Shown here: positions 34,330 to 42,919 of the stretch, in pieces
Numbering within the stretch: position 1 is the first letter of the stretch
Layout of the letters: each line of letters starts with the position of its first letter
Origin: Bacillota bacterium
GTDB lineage: Bacteria; Bacillota; Clostridia; Clostridiales; Clostridiaceae
DNA length: 44,479 nucleotides
Assembly: GCA_023435985.1 (NCBI GenBank)
Contig: JAEZKY010000297.1
Coordinates: 1 to 44,479, forward strand
Direction: 5' to 3'
The notes under the pieces: model-generated
What the model was told of the DNA's origin: nothing
The model's input: only the letters and a program-made list of their open reading frames with translations
Databases searched by the model: none
Translations under genes and position numbers: made by a program

Positions 34330-35022
34330 TTAATTACTTTTTTTCATAGCTTTTTCTTTTACATATTTATTGTATTCTTCTATTGGATAAACCTCTGGTT
34401 CTCTTACTTCTTCTAAGAAATGTGAAGCTTCAGCATCAGAATTACTAAAGGCCAAAACAGATTTATACATCTCTATAGCCTTGTTATAATCTCTGTACTC
34501 ATCTTTAGGCACATACGCTCCCATGTGCCATCTTATCATCAAACATTCTTCTAATGATAATTTAACAAACTGTTGAAGTAAAATTACACTCTTTTCTCCG
34601 TGACCTAAAGGAATTCTATCATCAAATTCGTAAGAAGCATATCCTATCCACTTTCCAGTAATTTCATCCTTTTTTAACCTCATAGTTTTTTCATAAAGAT
34701 TACATTTACACAAATCATGCAGATACCCTGCTAAGTATATAGTATCATCGCTAAGTCCAAGCTTATATTGTTTGTTCTTTTGAAGCATTAATTCAACAAC
34801 ATTATCTGAATGATATGCAAGCCCTCCATCAAAATTCGAATGAAACTTTGTTGAAGCTGGTGCCGTAAAATAATCCGTTCTTTCTACAAGATACTTTATC
34901 AATTCATCTATTCCATCTCTTTTAACAGAGTTTAATCTTTCTAATATTTTATCTTTTAATTCCTGCATTTCCTGTGCTGCTTTAGCTTTTGTCAATTCCT
35001 TTAAATCATGTAAATCGCTCAT
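34330..35022 (-). CDS. HD-domain phosphohydrolase-like protein
   Basis: This 230-residue soluble protein carries an HD-type metal site: FHSNFDGGLAYHSDNV, then AGYLHDLCKCNLYE with the HD doublet, a later HGEKSVILL and RWHMGAY. The HD superfamily contains nucleotidases and cyclic-nucleotide phosphohydrolases, but no partner domain identifies the substrate. AAGGGAGATG precedes the start. It lies 200 bases upstream of speD on the same strand and may be cotranscribed with the polyamine genes. Confidence 0.82.
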   Translation of the reverse strand: MSDLHDLKELTKAKAAQEMQELKDKILERLNSVKRDGIDELIKYLVERTDYFTAPASTKFHSNFDGGLAYHSDNVVELMLQKNKQYKLGLSDDTIYLAGYLHDLCKCNLYEKTMRLKKDEITGKWIGYASYEFDDRIPLGHGEKSVILLQQFVKLSLEECLMIRWHMGAYVPKDEYRDYNKAIEMYKSVLAFSNSDAEASHFLEEVREPEVYPIEEYNKYVKEKAMKKSN

Positions 35023-35134
35023 TAATACATCTCCCTTACACTTATAGTTAGGTTCCTATAATTCTTAATTTTTTCCTATAAGCATATATATATTCACTAA
35101 TATCATGCTCTTTAACTATTTTAACACTTTTATA

Positions 35135-35178
35135 AAAAAACTCATATCATTTAAGCGTATAAATGATACGAGTTTTTT
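35135..35178. terminator. Bidirectional terminator-like hairpin
   Basis: AAAAAACTCATATCATTTA (35135-35153) pairs with TAAATGATACGAGTTTTTT (35160-35178) with one mismatch, giving U-runs on both strands. It separates the DUF3892 gene from the HD gene, both minus strand. Confidence 0.75.
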
Positions 35179-35254
35179 AATTAAATGTATTCTTTTATTA
35201 ATTTCAACTACTACAGAGCCTTAATTCTTTCATCTATAACCTATAAAATACAAA

Positions 35255-35563
35255 TTATTCGTCTATTACTGGCAAAGAGCTTAAATTATTCGATTCATCA
35301 TCGTCTCTTAAACTTCTTAAGTATTCTTCACCTTTTCTTGATGTTGAAACAGACACTCCTGATATAGCTCCCACTTTAGCTAATTCAACACCTTTTTCTT
35401 TAGTTATTTTTTCTCCATTTGAAAGCTCATATCCTGTTATTTCTCCAGAATGCTTTATTATTGCTTTTATGGAATTCTGTTCACCATTACTATATGATTT
35501 AGACTCTAAGTTATCTTTGCCAAATACTGAGTTTTTATTAACATCACTTGTTGCATTTTCCAT
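35255..35563 (-). CDS. DUF3892-family small protein
   Basis: This 102-residue protein has the DUF3892 pattern: IKAIIKHSGEITGYELSNG, GVELAKVGAISGVSVSTS and GEEYLRSLRDDDESNN. The ATG at 35563 has GGAGGTG six bases upstream; a GTG 15 bases earlier is unlikely. It is a single transcription unit ended by the terminator at 35135-35178. The function of the family is unknown, and members are frequent in spore-forming Firmicutes. Confidence 0.82.
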   Translation of the reverse strand: MENATSDVNKNSVFGKDNLESKSYSNGEQNSIKAIIKHSGEITGYELSNGEKITKEKGVELAKVGAISGVSVSTSRKGEEYLRSLRDDDESNNLSSLPVIDE

Positions 35564-35731
35564 GACCAACACCTCCACTTTTTAGCTTATAAATATAAAT
35601 TCATCCTAAATGTTTCATCATTATATTGCCCAATAGATATACATCTAATTCATGAATTCTGTGGAACATCGCAACTTTTGAAGTTATAAAAACATATGTA
35701 ATTTGGGTAAGCTTATTGCATAAGTTCAAAA

Positions 35732-36349
35732 CTAAATATCTATATCAAACCTCTGTAATTCTGCTAACAAGTTCTTAGGATCATCTAAAACAATTCCTTT
35801 TAATCCTAATTCCTTAGCGGCTTCGACATTAATTTTCATATCATCAATAAATACTGTTTCGTCTGGTTTTAGATTATATTCGTGTATGATTTTATCATAT
35901 ATCTCTTTTTCAGGTTTGAGTAATTTTTCTTTAAACGAAAATACTCCTCCATCAAATAACTTAAACAAATCATATTTTTTATCCATATGTTCAAAGGCGG
36001 CACAATGAAAATTTGATAAATAATATACTTTAAGTCCTTTTTCTTTCAATTTCCTTAATATGTTCACACTATTTTCTATAGGAATCAATATATCATACCA
36101 ATTTTCAAAAACTGCATTTATTAAGTCTTCATTCTCTATATTTCTGCTAATTATATTTCTTCTAGCATTTTCTTCATTAATTGTTCCCCTATCAAGCATT
36201 GGCCATTCTTCACTTTGAAAAACACACTTGTATATTTCTTCCACCTTTTCTCGAGCAATTTTTGATTCGACATATTCTCTAGGGCTGAACTCTATCATTA
36301 CATTTCCAAGATCAAATATTATATTTTTAATCAATTTTGTTTCCTCCAT
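35732..36349 (-). CDS. HAD-superfamily hydrolase
   Basis: This 205-residue YihX-like HAD phosphatase has motif I FDLGNVMIEF (second Asp of the usual DxD replaced by Asn here, as in YihX-type sequences), motif II YYLSNFH, motif III region LLKPEKEIYDKI and motif IV VFIDDMKINVEAAKELG. Cap insertion lies between motifs I and II. The likely substrate is a small phosphomonoester such as a sugar phosphate. It is a monocistronic-looking gene with no functional link to its neighbours. Confidence 0.85.
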   Translation of the reverse strand: MEETKLIKNIIFDLGNVMIEFSPREYVESKIAREKVEEIYKCVFQSEEWPMLDRGTINEENARRNIISRNIENEDLINAVFENWYDILIPIENSVNILRKLKEKGLKVYYLSNFHCAAFEHMDKKYDLFKLFDGGVFSFKEKLLKPEKEIYDKIIHEYNLKPDETVFIDDMKINVEAAKELGLKGIVLDDPKNLLAELQRFDIDI

Positions 36350-36505
36350 ATAAAAGCATTACCAAGATAATACCATTATAATACTTTTCAAGCAACATTA
36401 TCAAATGGTTAAGCTGCTTCATTTATAAAGTATAAAAAACGACATTTATCACATAATACAATTGTTAATTACATTATTCTAATTTATAGGAGGTAAGATT
36501 AAATT

Positions 36506-36679
36506 ATGAGTCCAAAAGAATTATCGTATATTAAAGATACACTAAGTCATGAAAAGCATATGCAAACAAAGTGCACAGAATGTGCAAATCAAATTCAAGA
36601 TGCTGAACTAAAATCATATGTTCAGCAATTAGCTAATACTCACCAAAGAATCTTTGATCAATTCTATCAATTATTATAA
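36506..36679 (+). CDS. Small CotF-related protein
   Basis: This 57-residue protein starts MSPKELSYIKDTLSHEK and has two Cys (KCTECANQ) and a helical C-terminus (QLANTHQRIFDQFYQLL). AGGAGGT lies seven bases before the ATG. It is placed 21 bases before a clear CotF-like gene, and small helical partners of this type often precede spore coat CotF genes in Clostridium. I infer a spore coat or spore surface protein. Confidence 0.7.
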   Translation: MSPKELSYIKDTLSHEKHMQTKCTECANQIQDAELKSYVQQLANTHQRIFDQFYQLL

Positions 36680-36700
36680 TAAATAAAGGAGATTTAAGTT

Positions 36701-36949
36701 ATGAATGATAAAGAGTTATTTGAAGACATTTTAGTAGCAGTAAAAACTAGTTCTGATTTACTATTACACGGAACTATAGAATCCTCTACTCAAAATGTTC
36801 ATTGTGCTTTTGATACAGCCTTGAAAGATACTTTAAACATGCAAAATCAACTCTACAATAAGATGTCACAAAAAGGATGGTATCCTTCAGAGCAGGCTGA
36901 TCAAAATAAAATAAATCAAGTTAAGCAAACTTTCTCAGCTCAAAAATAA
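36701..36949 (+). CDS. CotF-family spore coat protein
   Basis: This 82-residue helical protein has the CotF core: LFEDILVAVKTSSDLLLHG, ESSTQNVHCAFDTALKDTL, MQNQLYNKMSQKGWYPSEQ. AAAGGAG precedes the ATG. It probably forms an operon with the 57-residue gene and ends at a strong hairpin at 37000-37038. It would be a sporulation gene expressed in the mother cell, but no sigma-E/K promoter was confidently found. Confidence 0.85.
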   Translation: MNDKELFEDILVAVKTSSDLLLHGTIESSTQNVHCAFDTALKDTLNMQNQLYNKMSQKGWYPSEQADQNKINQVKQTFSAQK

Positions 36950-36999
36950 AAAATTTCTGTAATTAAATAAATATTAATTATAACCTACACTAAACAGAT

Positions 37000-37038
37000 A
37001 AATGCAAGTTTTTGTACAATTTTAAAAAACTTGCATTT
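37000..37038. terminator. Terminator after the CotF-like genes
   Basis: AAATGCAAGTTTTT (37000-37013) and AAAAACTTGCATTT (37025-37038) form a perfect 14-bp stem, giving U-runs in both directions. It also ends the convergent minus-strand gene at 37050-37871. Confidence 0.8.
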
Positions 37039-37049
37039 ATTATATATAT

Positions 37050-37871
37050 TTAATACTTGTTTATTACTTTGCTATTGTGTGATCTGCTTCTTAACTTGTT
37101 TATCACCTTTTCTTCATTATACCTATTATACGGCCATATTCTTGTTTCTACTTTACATCTTATCCACTCAGCTTTTAAATATATCTGTACAATCTCATCA
37201 ATATCTTCATTTAACGCACCAATTTCACACTCATATTTTTCTATTATCTGATTACTTTTATTATTTATTTTTTTTATCAATTCTGGATTGTTCTTATATG
37301 CTAGTTTAACTTGACTTTTTAATCCCAGCAGATTTAATCTCTCTATTGAGTCCATTTTCTTAAAATTATTATTACTCATTGCTAAATCCCAAATGTCCTG
37401 CAATACCTTTTTTTCACTTATTACTTCAATAACTTCATAAAATTCATTCACAATTTCACTATTGTTTTCTATAGATTTGATTTTATTCTTACAATAATAC
37501 ATTAATAAATAACTATTAATCGTGGATTTTAATTCTTCTACCTTAGAAATTAATTCTATATCAAGCTTTCCTGTAAAATTCAAGTGCATTTTTATTAATG
37601 CTACTACTTTTTCTAATTCCCTTCTATATGCTATTTTATTAGTTCCATCTTTTGTTCTTACATATAAATTCGTTATATTACTTAATTCTTTTAAGCATGC
37701 AATATGTGTCCTAAATGTAGTAATCCATATTACTCTAAATCTTGTAATATTATTTATGTAGAGACTTTTTTTATTTTGAGATAAATTTAATACACCTGTC
37801 AAAAAAGTTATTAATATTCCAGTAAATGTTATAACATCAATTATCGCTAATTCAGTTTCTCCAATTTTCAT
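37050..37871 (-). CDS. Unknown membrane-anchored helical protein
   Basis: This 273-residue protein has an N-terminal hydrophobic segment (about residues 9-26, AIIDVITFTGILITFLTG), then a Asn/Lys/Ile-rich helical region without recognised motifs. The last 40 residues (EWIRCKVETRIWPYN and on) are more basic. AGGAG precedes the ATG. It stands alone between convergent coat genes and the divergent chemoreceptor gene. I do not recognise a family. Confidence 0.7.
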   Translation of the reverse strand: MKIGETELAIIDVITFTGILITFLTGVLNLSQNKKSLYINNITRFRVIWITTFRTHIACLKELSNITNLYVRTKDGTNKIAYRRELEKVVALIKMHLNFTGKLDIELISKVEELKSTINSYLLMYYCKNKIKSIENNSEIVNEFYEVIEVISEKKVLQDIWDLAMSNNNFKKMDSIERLNLLGLKSQVKLAYKNNPELIKKINNKSNQIIEKYECEIGALNEDIDEIVQIYLKAEWIRCKVETRIWPYNRYNEEKVINKLRSRSHNSKVINKY

Positions 37872-38258
37872 AGCTTGCTCCTAATTTTTATGGTTTATAT
37901 CTTTCTTATTTTGGCAAATTGACTGGCAAAAAATACATAAAAAAGAACTAAGATTGTCTTTCACAGCTCTTATTATTGTATTTATTTTATTCATTTTTTC
38001 TCCTTTTATTCTATTCATTTAAGTATTACTTACTTTATTTTATTTATTTTCTAAGAGATTTACTATATTTTATTAATTTTCTACATATTATATATGATTT
38101 TTTATCTCTGAACCTCCTGCAAGCTTTTACCATCTTCCCCACAAACACATGGTATTATTTATGGAATTAATGTATAATGTATAGCAATATACATATATAA
38201 CAATTCGTTAATAATTAGTCCTTTTTATAACTAATTAGTGAAACATTAGGAGGAAATA
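37872..38258. other. Divergent intergenic region before the chemoreceptor
   Basis: This 387-base, very AT-rich region carries a TATAAT-like -10 at 38173-38178 with no clear -35. A small inverted repeat, TAATTAGT (38212-38219) and ACTAATTA (38230-38237), lies just before the AGGAGG of the chemoreceptor and might modulate translation. The remainder shows no gene. Confidence 0.4.
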
Positions 38259-40427
38259 ATGAAAATTTCAAAAAAAGTTAACCGTAACTTTATTAATACT
38301 AAAAATAAATCAAGTAATTCTTCATTAAAAAAGGTATCGTTAATCGAAAAGATTAAGAAATTAAATTTTAAACCAGGAAAAGATTATAGTTCTCCAGCTA
38401 CTAGTAATCTTACCAAAAGTAAAATCAAGTTAAGCAAAAGTTCAATTAGCTTTAGGGTACTTTTGACAGTTTTGCCAGTTGTAATTATAACTTTATTATT
38501 ACTTACAATTTTCACCTATACTCTAGGAGAAAATGCTTTATATTCTAATAGTGAAGAATTACTTACTCAAATAAGTAATGTTACTGCACAAGACATAAGT
38601 GATGTGATGGAAGAAAAAGTTAAAGCAATTGAGAGCTTAGCTCATAATCCAATTATTGTGGATCAACAGGCATCTATGCAGGATAAATTAAACATACTGC
38701 TAGAGGAAAAAAAGTTTCAGCAATATTCAGATATGGGTATAGCTACTCCTGACGGGAAATTAACACTGCTAAGTGGAGCTACAGTTGATATTAAATCTTA
38801 TGACTATTTTACCTTTGCCCTTTCTGGAAAGTCATATGTCTCAGAACCTTTTCAGAGTAACTTTAATAAGGATTTATTAATTGCAATATCAGCCCCAATT
38901 AAAGATATGAATAAAACAATCGGTGTTTTAGTCGCATTTAGATATGGAGATGATATATCAAACTTAAGTAAAAAAATATCATTTTTAGATACTGGAAAGG
39001 CTTATGTAGTCAATTCAAACTGTAAAATTATTGGACATTCTAACGAAGAATATGTTCAAAAGGGTACTAATCTTAGTGAAATAATAACAAATCCTGATAA
39101 ATCAACACCTTATGATTTGATTAGTAAAGTTTCTCAAGGACAAAGTGGTTTTGCTGAAATTATCTCTGACAATAAACTTCAAACTCTATCTTATTCTGTA
39201 GTGCCAAGCACTGGCTGGTGTGTTATAGTCACTGCTGAAAAGAGTGATTTACTAAAATCATTTGGTTCTTTAAAATTTGCTAATATAGTAACTGGTATTG
39301 TAAGTCTTATAGTAATATCACTAGTTTTAATTTTTTCAATATCAAGGATTTCTAAAAAAATATTATATGTTGTCAGCATAATGAAAGATTTTTCACAAGG
39401 TGATTTTTCTACTCAAATAGATGAAAAACATTTAAAGGATTCTTCTGAAACTGGAGTTATGTGTCATTCATTAATAAATATTCAACATTCTTTAAACAAC
39501 AGTATTGATACAATTAAAACAAATTCTGAAAATCTTAATACTGAATCCACTGGTCTTTCATCTATCTCTGAAGAATTATCTTCACTTATTGAAACTATAG
39601 CAAAAGCAATCAGTGATATTTCAGAAGGAACAGCCAACCAGACTAATAACTTAACTAGCAGTACTAACAATTTAAATGAATTTGGCAATAAACTTTCAAC
39701 TCTTACTAATAAGGTTAATGACGTTACTATTACTTCTTCAGATATTGGTACTAAAGCAAAAGAAAGTAACGATGAACTAAAAATACTAATTTCTTCAATA
39801 GAATTGCTAAATACCAATTTTAATAACTTTAGTAATGCGCTAACATTAATGACTACAGATATTAAAGAAGTTAATAACATGACCGATTTAATAAATGGAA
39901 TATCTGAGCAAACGAATTTACTTGCTCTAAATGCCGCAATAGAAGCTGCTAGAGCCGGTGAAGCTGGAAGAGGATTTGCTGTAGTTGCAGATGAAATAAG
40001 GAAGCTTGCAGAAATGAGCCAAAGTTCCGCTAAAAAGATTTATACCATAGTGTCAAAGGTTCTTAAGAATACTGATGATATAGTACTTAGCACAGAGAGT
40101 ATTACCCAAGATGTTAAAAATCAAACAAATATTATTAACAATACAATTGTTGCATTTAAAGATATTTCCACCGCTGTTGAGGATATGATTCCTAAAATGT
40201 ATTCAATTGCTAAAGATTTCACTGCATTGGATTCAGAGAAAGATTCATTAGTAACTAATATTACTAATATTTCTGCAGTATCAGAACAGATTTCAGCAAC
40301 CACACAAGAAATTTATTCTTCTTCTGATGAGTTGAACTCTGCAAGTTCTGAAGTTGCAGCTTCTGCTCAAAAGGTAACTAGTCTATCAGATGAATTAACT
40401 CAAAGCTTTGATCAATTTAAATTTTAA
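38259..40427 (+). CDS. Methyl-accepting chemotaxis protein with dCache sensor
   Basis: This is a 722-residue chemoreceptor. About 64 basic, Ser/Asn-rich residues precede the first membrane span (65-87, RVLLTVLPVVIITLLLLTIF), an unusually long cytoplasmic N-tail. An extracellular dCache-type sensor spans about 90-335 (SDMGIATPDGKLTLLSG, YVVNSNCKIIGHSNEEYV). A second span (about 342-362), a HAMP-like region and a signalling hairpin follow (QTNLLALNAAIEAARAGE, GFAVVADEIRKLAE, about 550-585). It acts at cell poles with CheA/CheW. The ligand is unknown. AGGAGG precedes the ATG. Confidence 0.92.
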   Translation: MKISKKVNRNFINTKNKSSNSSLKKVSLIEKIKKLNFKPGKDYSSPATSNLTKSKIKLSKSSISFRVLLTVLPVVIITLLLLTIFTYTLGENALYSNSEELLTQISNVTAQDISDVMEEKVKAIESLAHNPIIVDQQASMQDKLNILLEEKKFQQYSDMGIATPDGKLTLLSGATVDIKSYDYFTFALSGKSYVSEPFQSNFNKDLLIAISAPIKDMNKTIGVLVAFRYGDDISNLSKKISFLDTGKAYVVNSNCKIIGHSNEEYVQKGTNLSEIITNPDKSTPYDLISKVSQGQSGFAEIISDNKLQTLSYSVVPSTGWCVIVTAEKSDLLKSFGSLKFANIVTGIVSLIVISLVLIFSISRISKKILYVVSIMKDFSQGDFSTQIDEKHLKDSSETGVMCHSLINIQHSLNNSIDTIKTNSENLNTESTGLSSISEELSSLIETIAKAISDISEGTANQTNNLTSSTNNLNEFGNKLSTLTNKVNDVTITSSDIGTKAKESNDELKILISSIELLNTNFNNFSNALTLMTTDIKEVNNMTDLINGISEQTNLLALNAAIEAARAGEAGRGFAVVADEIRKLAEMSQSSAKKIYTIVSKVLKNTDDIVLSTESITQDVKNQTNIINNTIVAFKDISTAVEDMIPKMYSIAKDFTALDSEKDSLVTNITNISAVSEQISATTQEIYSSSDELNSASSEVAASAQKVTSLSDELTQSFDQFKF

Positions 40428-40502
40428 ATATCTCTAAAGTAGTATCGTTTTATACACCTTTGCAATAAACTATAGTAAAACAATTAACAAAAAGGTGGTA
40501 AG

Positions 40503-40979
40503 ATGAATCCTCTATTAAATATGATACTTGCTTCTATTTTTAACGGTATGACGGGTGGAAATAGGATGAATCCCATGATGCCTAATCAAAATAGCAGGAA
40601 TGGAACAGATCAAATGAATGGTATGAATAATCCTAATATGATGACTGGTAATCCATTATTAAATATGCTTATGGGCGGCCTAGGCGGCGGCATGAATGGT
40701 ATGAATGGAAATCCATTAATGAACATGTTAATGGGTAATATGGGTGGTGCTAACAATAGCAACAACATGGGCAATAACAACGGCAACATGGGTAATAGCA
40801 ACGGTAATCCACAATTTAATAATGGAAATAATGCCAACATGAATGATATTGGTTCACTTTTAAGCATGCTAATGGGAACTCCAAATGGTATGAATCCTAA
40901 TGGCATGAACAATATGAATAACATGAATGGCATGAATATGAATAACAATTCAAGTAGAAATTCTCATTCTAGAAGATAA
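40503..40979 (+). CDS. Met/Asn/Gly-rich low-complexity protein
   Basis: This 158-residue protein consists almost wholly of Met, Asn and Gly with repeats such as NPLLNMLMGG and NGMNNMNNMNGMN. It has two related MNPLLNMILA/GNPLLNMLMGG modules in the first 80 residues and a Ser/Arg/His-rich tail. A GGTGG site precedes the ATG. No domain is recognised. It may be a surface, spore or phase-separating protein. A strong terminator follows. The shadow frame on the other strand is not a gene. Confidence 0.75.
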   Translation: MNPLLNMILASIFNGMTGGNRMNPMMPNQNSRNGTDQMNGMNNPNMMTGNPLLNMLMGGLGGGMNGMNGNPLMNMLMGNMGGANNSNNMGNNNGNMGNSNGNPQFNNGNNANMNDIGSLLSMLMGTPNGMNPNGMNNMNNMNGMNMNNNSSRNSHSRR

Positions 40980-40989
40980 TGAGAATGCT

Positions 40990-41030
40990 AATAGGCAGCT
41001 TAAAACTTAAGCTGCCTATTTGGATTTATA
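40990..41030 (+). terminator. Terminator after the low-complexity gene
   Basis: AATAGGCAGCTTAA (40990-41003) and TTAAGCTGCCTATT (41007-41020) form a perfect 14-bp stem with a three-base loop, followed by TTGGATTT. It ends the 40503-40979 gene. Confidence 0.8.
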
Positions 41031-41070
41031 GGTAAACATATTTGGAGTTAGACTTATGTGATGGCTTACT

Positions 41071-41259
41071 GAAATTACATACATATTTGTTTCAGCGGAC
41101 TTATGAAATTTTCGCTGGAAGGTTCTAAGCGAGAGGTTGTGCCAATTCCTGCATGTTTCTGAAACAAGTTCATGACAAGCAGTAAATGGAACAACCTCCC
41201 ACTAAGAACCATCACAACTCAATTTCAAATGCCTCTTGCACAAATATGTATGTAATTTC
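41071..41259. repeat. Interspersed palindromic element, copy B (189 bp)
   Basis: Ends are a perfect 20-bp inverted repeat: GAAATTACATACATATTTGT at 41071-41090 and its complement at 41240-41259. Inside, GGTTCTAAGCGAGAGGTTGT pairs with ACAACCTCCCACTAAGAACC. It lies in the 581-base gap before galK and is related to copy A in inverted orientation, with compensatory base changes in the stem. Confidence 0.8.
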
Positions 41260-41517
41260 TGATGTAGGTGCATACAAAAGTTCAACAGGTATAACTAATT
41301 ATTCTATATGTAAGTCAAATTTATGATTTGTTTATCTATAGAGCTATTACAGGGATAACACATATAGAAATGAAAGCACAATATAGAAACTGATTACTAT
41401 ATAAATTTAGTATATAAACCAGATTGTAGAAAGCTGTTACTTCCTAACATATTAGCCACTTTATTTTTATATCTAGAAATTAATTATAAAAATTTTTTCC
41501 ATAACTATTTACTTTTT
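41260..41517. other. Upstream part of the galK leader, nothing clear
   Basis: This AT-rich sequence between palindromic copy B and the gal operator has no gene and no clear regulatory motif. Together with 41021-41259 it makes up the long gap before galK. Confidence 0.35.
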
Positions 41518-41537
41518 TATAGTAAGCGGTTACTATA
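41518..41537. promoter_or_regulatory. LacI/GalR-type operator before galK
   Basis: TATAGTAAGCGGTTACTATA is a palindrome with one central mismatch. Its GTAANCGNTTAC core is the half-site layout of LacI/GalR-family operators. It lies 23 bases before the galK ATG, close to the expected promoter, so repression released by galactose or a related sugar is likely. Confidence 0.65.
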
Positions 41538-41560
41538 GAATTATAAAGGAGGAATAAAGT

Positions 41561-42739
41561 ATGGAAAATATTAATGTGTTAAAAAATAATTTTATTGAAC
41601 TATTTAATAAGGAAAATGAAAATGTTTTCTTTTCTCCAGGCAGAGTTAATTTAATTGGTGAGCATACTGATTATAACGGAGGTCATGTATTCCCATGCGC
41701 TCTTACTATTGGAACTTATGCTCTGGTAAGAAAAAGAGAGGATAAAAACGTATTAGTTAGTTCTTTAAACTTTAAAGAGTTAGGAATTATAGAATTTAGT
41801 TTAGAAAATATGATTTATGACAAACAACATGATTGGGCTAATTATCCTAAAGGAGTAATTAAAACTTTTGAAAATCATGGATTTAATATTCCTGCTGGTT
41901 TTGAAATACTTTTCTATGGTAACATTCCAAATGGTTCTGGTTTATCTTCTTCTGCTTCAATTGAAGTATTAATGGCTGTTATACTAAATGACCTATTTAG
42001 CTTAAACATTGATATGGTGGATATAGTTAAAATGTGTCAAGAAGCCGAAAATAAATTTATAGGTGTGAATTGTGGAATAATGGATCAATTTGCTATTGGA
42101 ATGGGAAAAGATAATTGTGCCATTCTTCTAGATTGCAATACACTAAAGTACTCTTACAGTAATATAAATATGGACGGCTATAAAATAGTAATCGCTAATA
42201 CCAATAAAAAACGTGGATTAGCTGATTCAAAATATAATGAAAGACGAAGTGAGTGTGAAGCTGCCTTAGCAGAAATTCAAAAAATCAAAAATATAACTTC
42301 TCTCGGTGAACTTACAGAAGAAGAATTTGAGCAAATAAAAAATTGCATTTCTGATCCAATAAAAATAAAGAGAGCTAAGCATGCAGTTTATGAAAATAGA
42401 AGAACATTAAAAGCAGTAGAAGCCCTAGAAAAAAATGATTTATCATTATTCGGAAAACTTATGAATGCTTCTCATGTTTCCTTGAGAGATGATTATGAAG
42501 TTACTGGAATAGAGCTAGATACTTTAGTTTCTTTAGCTTGGAATACAGATGGAGTAATAGGTGCTCGTATGACTGGTGCAGGTTTTGGTGGCTGTACAGT
42601 CAATATAGTGCAAGAAAACTGCATTGATTCTTTTATTGAAAAAGTTAAAAAGGAATATACTGATAAAATAGGCTATGAACCAAGTTTCTATGTTGTTAGT
42701 ATCTCAGATGGTGCAAAAAAAATTAATTTAGGCATATAA
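41561..42739 (+). CDS. galK: Galactokinase
   Basis: This 392-residue GHMP kinase phosphorylates galactose at C1, the first step of the Leloir pathway. It shows the galactokinase signature GRVNLIGEHTDYNGGHV, the ATP motif GNIPNGSGLSSSASIE and MTGAGFGGCTVN near the C-terminus. Length is typical. AAAGGAGG precedes the ATG, and the LacI-type operator lies just upstream. It starts the galK-galE-galT operon. Confidence 0.96.
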   Translation: MENINVLKNNFIELFNKENENVFFSPGRVNLIGEHTDYNGGHVFPCALTIGTYALVRKREDKNVLVSSLNFKELGIIEFSLENMIYDKQHDWANYPKGVIKTFENHGFNIPAGFEILFYGNIPNGSGLSSSASIEVLMAVILNDLFSLNIDMVDIVKMCQEAENKFIGVNCGIMDQFAIGMGKDNCAILLDCNTLKYSYSNINMDGYKIVIANTNKKRGLADSKYNERRSECEAALAEIQKIKNITSLGELTEEEFEQIKNCISDPIKIKRAKHAVYENRRTLKAVEALEKNDLSLFGKLMNASHVSLRDDYEVTGIELDTLVSLAWNTDGVIGARMTGAGFGGCTVNIVQENCIDSFIEKVKKEYTDKIGYEPSFYVVSISDGAKKINLGI

Positions 42740-42789
42740 AAAATTTATACTCTATACGTTGAATTGTAACAAAAGAGGTTTATCATAAT

Positions 42790-42894
42790 ATATATGCTCT
42801 AAATTTATCAAACCTTCTGTCTTTAAATTTATATTGTTGCTAATTATTGCAATATAGTGTAAATTTAGATAAATTAGCTTTTTAGAGCATATAT
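42790..42894 (+). other. Long inverted-repeat structure between galK and galE
   Basis: ATATATGCTCTAAA (42790-42803) is matched exactly by TTTAGAGCATATAT (42881-42894). Inside, AATTTATC and GATAAATT, and AAATTTATATTG and CAATATA..AAATTT, also pair. A short T-run follows the outer arm, then the AAAGGAG of galE. It may be an attenuator, an mRNA stabiliser or a processing site. Confidence 0.55.
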
Positions 42895-42919
42895 TTTTAA
42901 CAATAAAGGAGATGTTAAT

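Noticed and set aside
38259..38450. Long N-terminal tail of the chemoreceptor as a separate regulatory gene
   Set aside because: It is continuous in frame with the receptor, with one good ribosome binding site and no stop, so it is part of the same protein.
40610..40948. Minus-strand Leu/Pro-rich frame opposite the low-complexity gene
   Set aside because: It is the complement of Met-Asn-Gly repeats and has no ribosome binding site.
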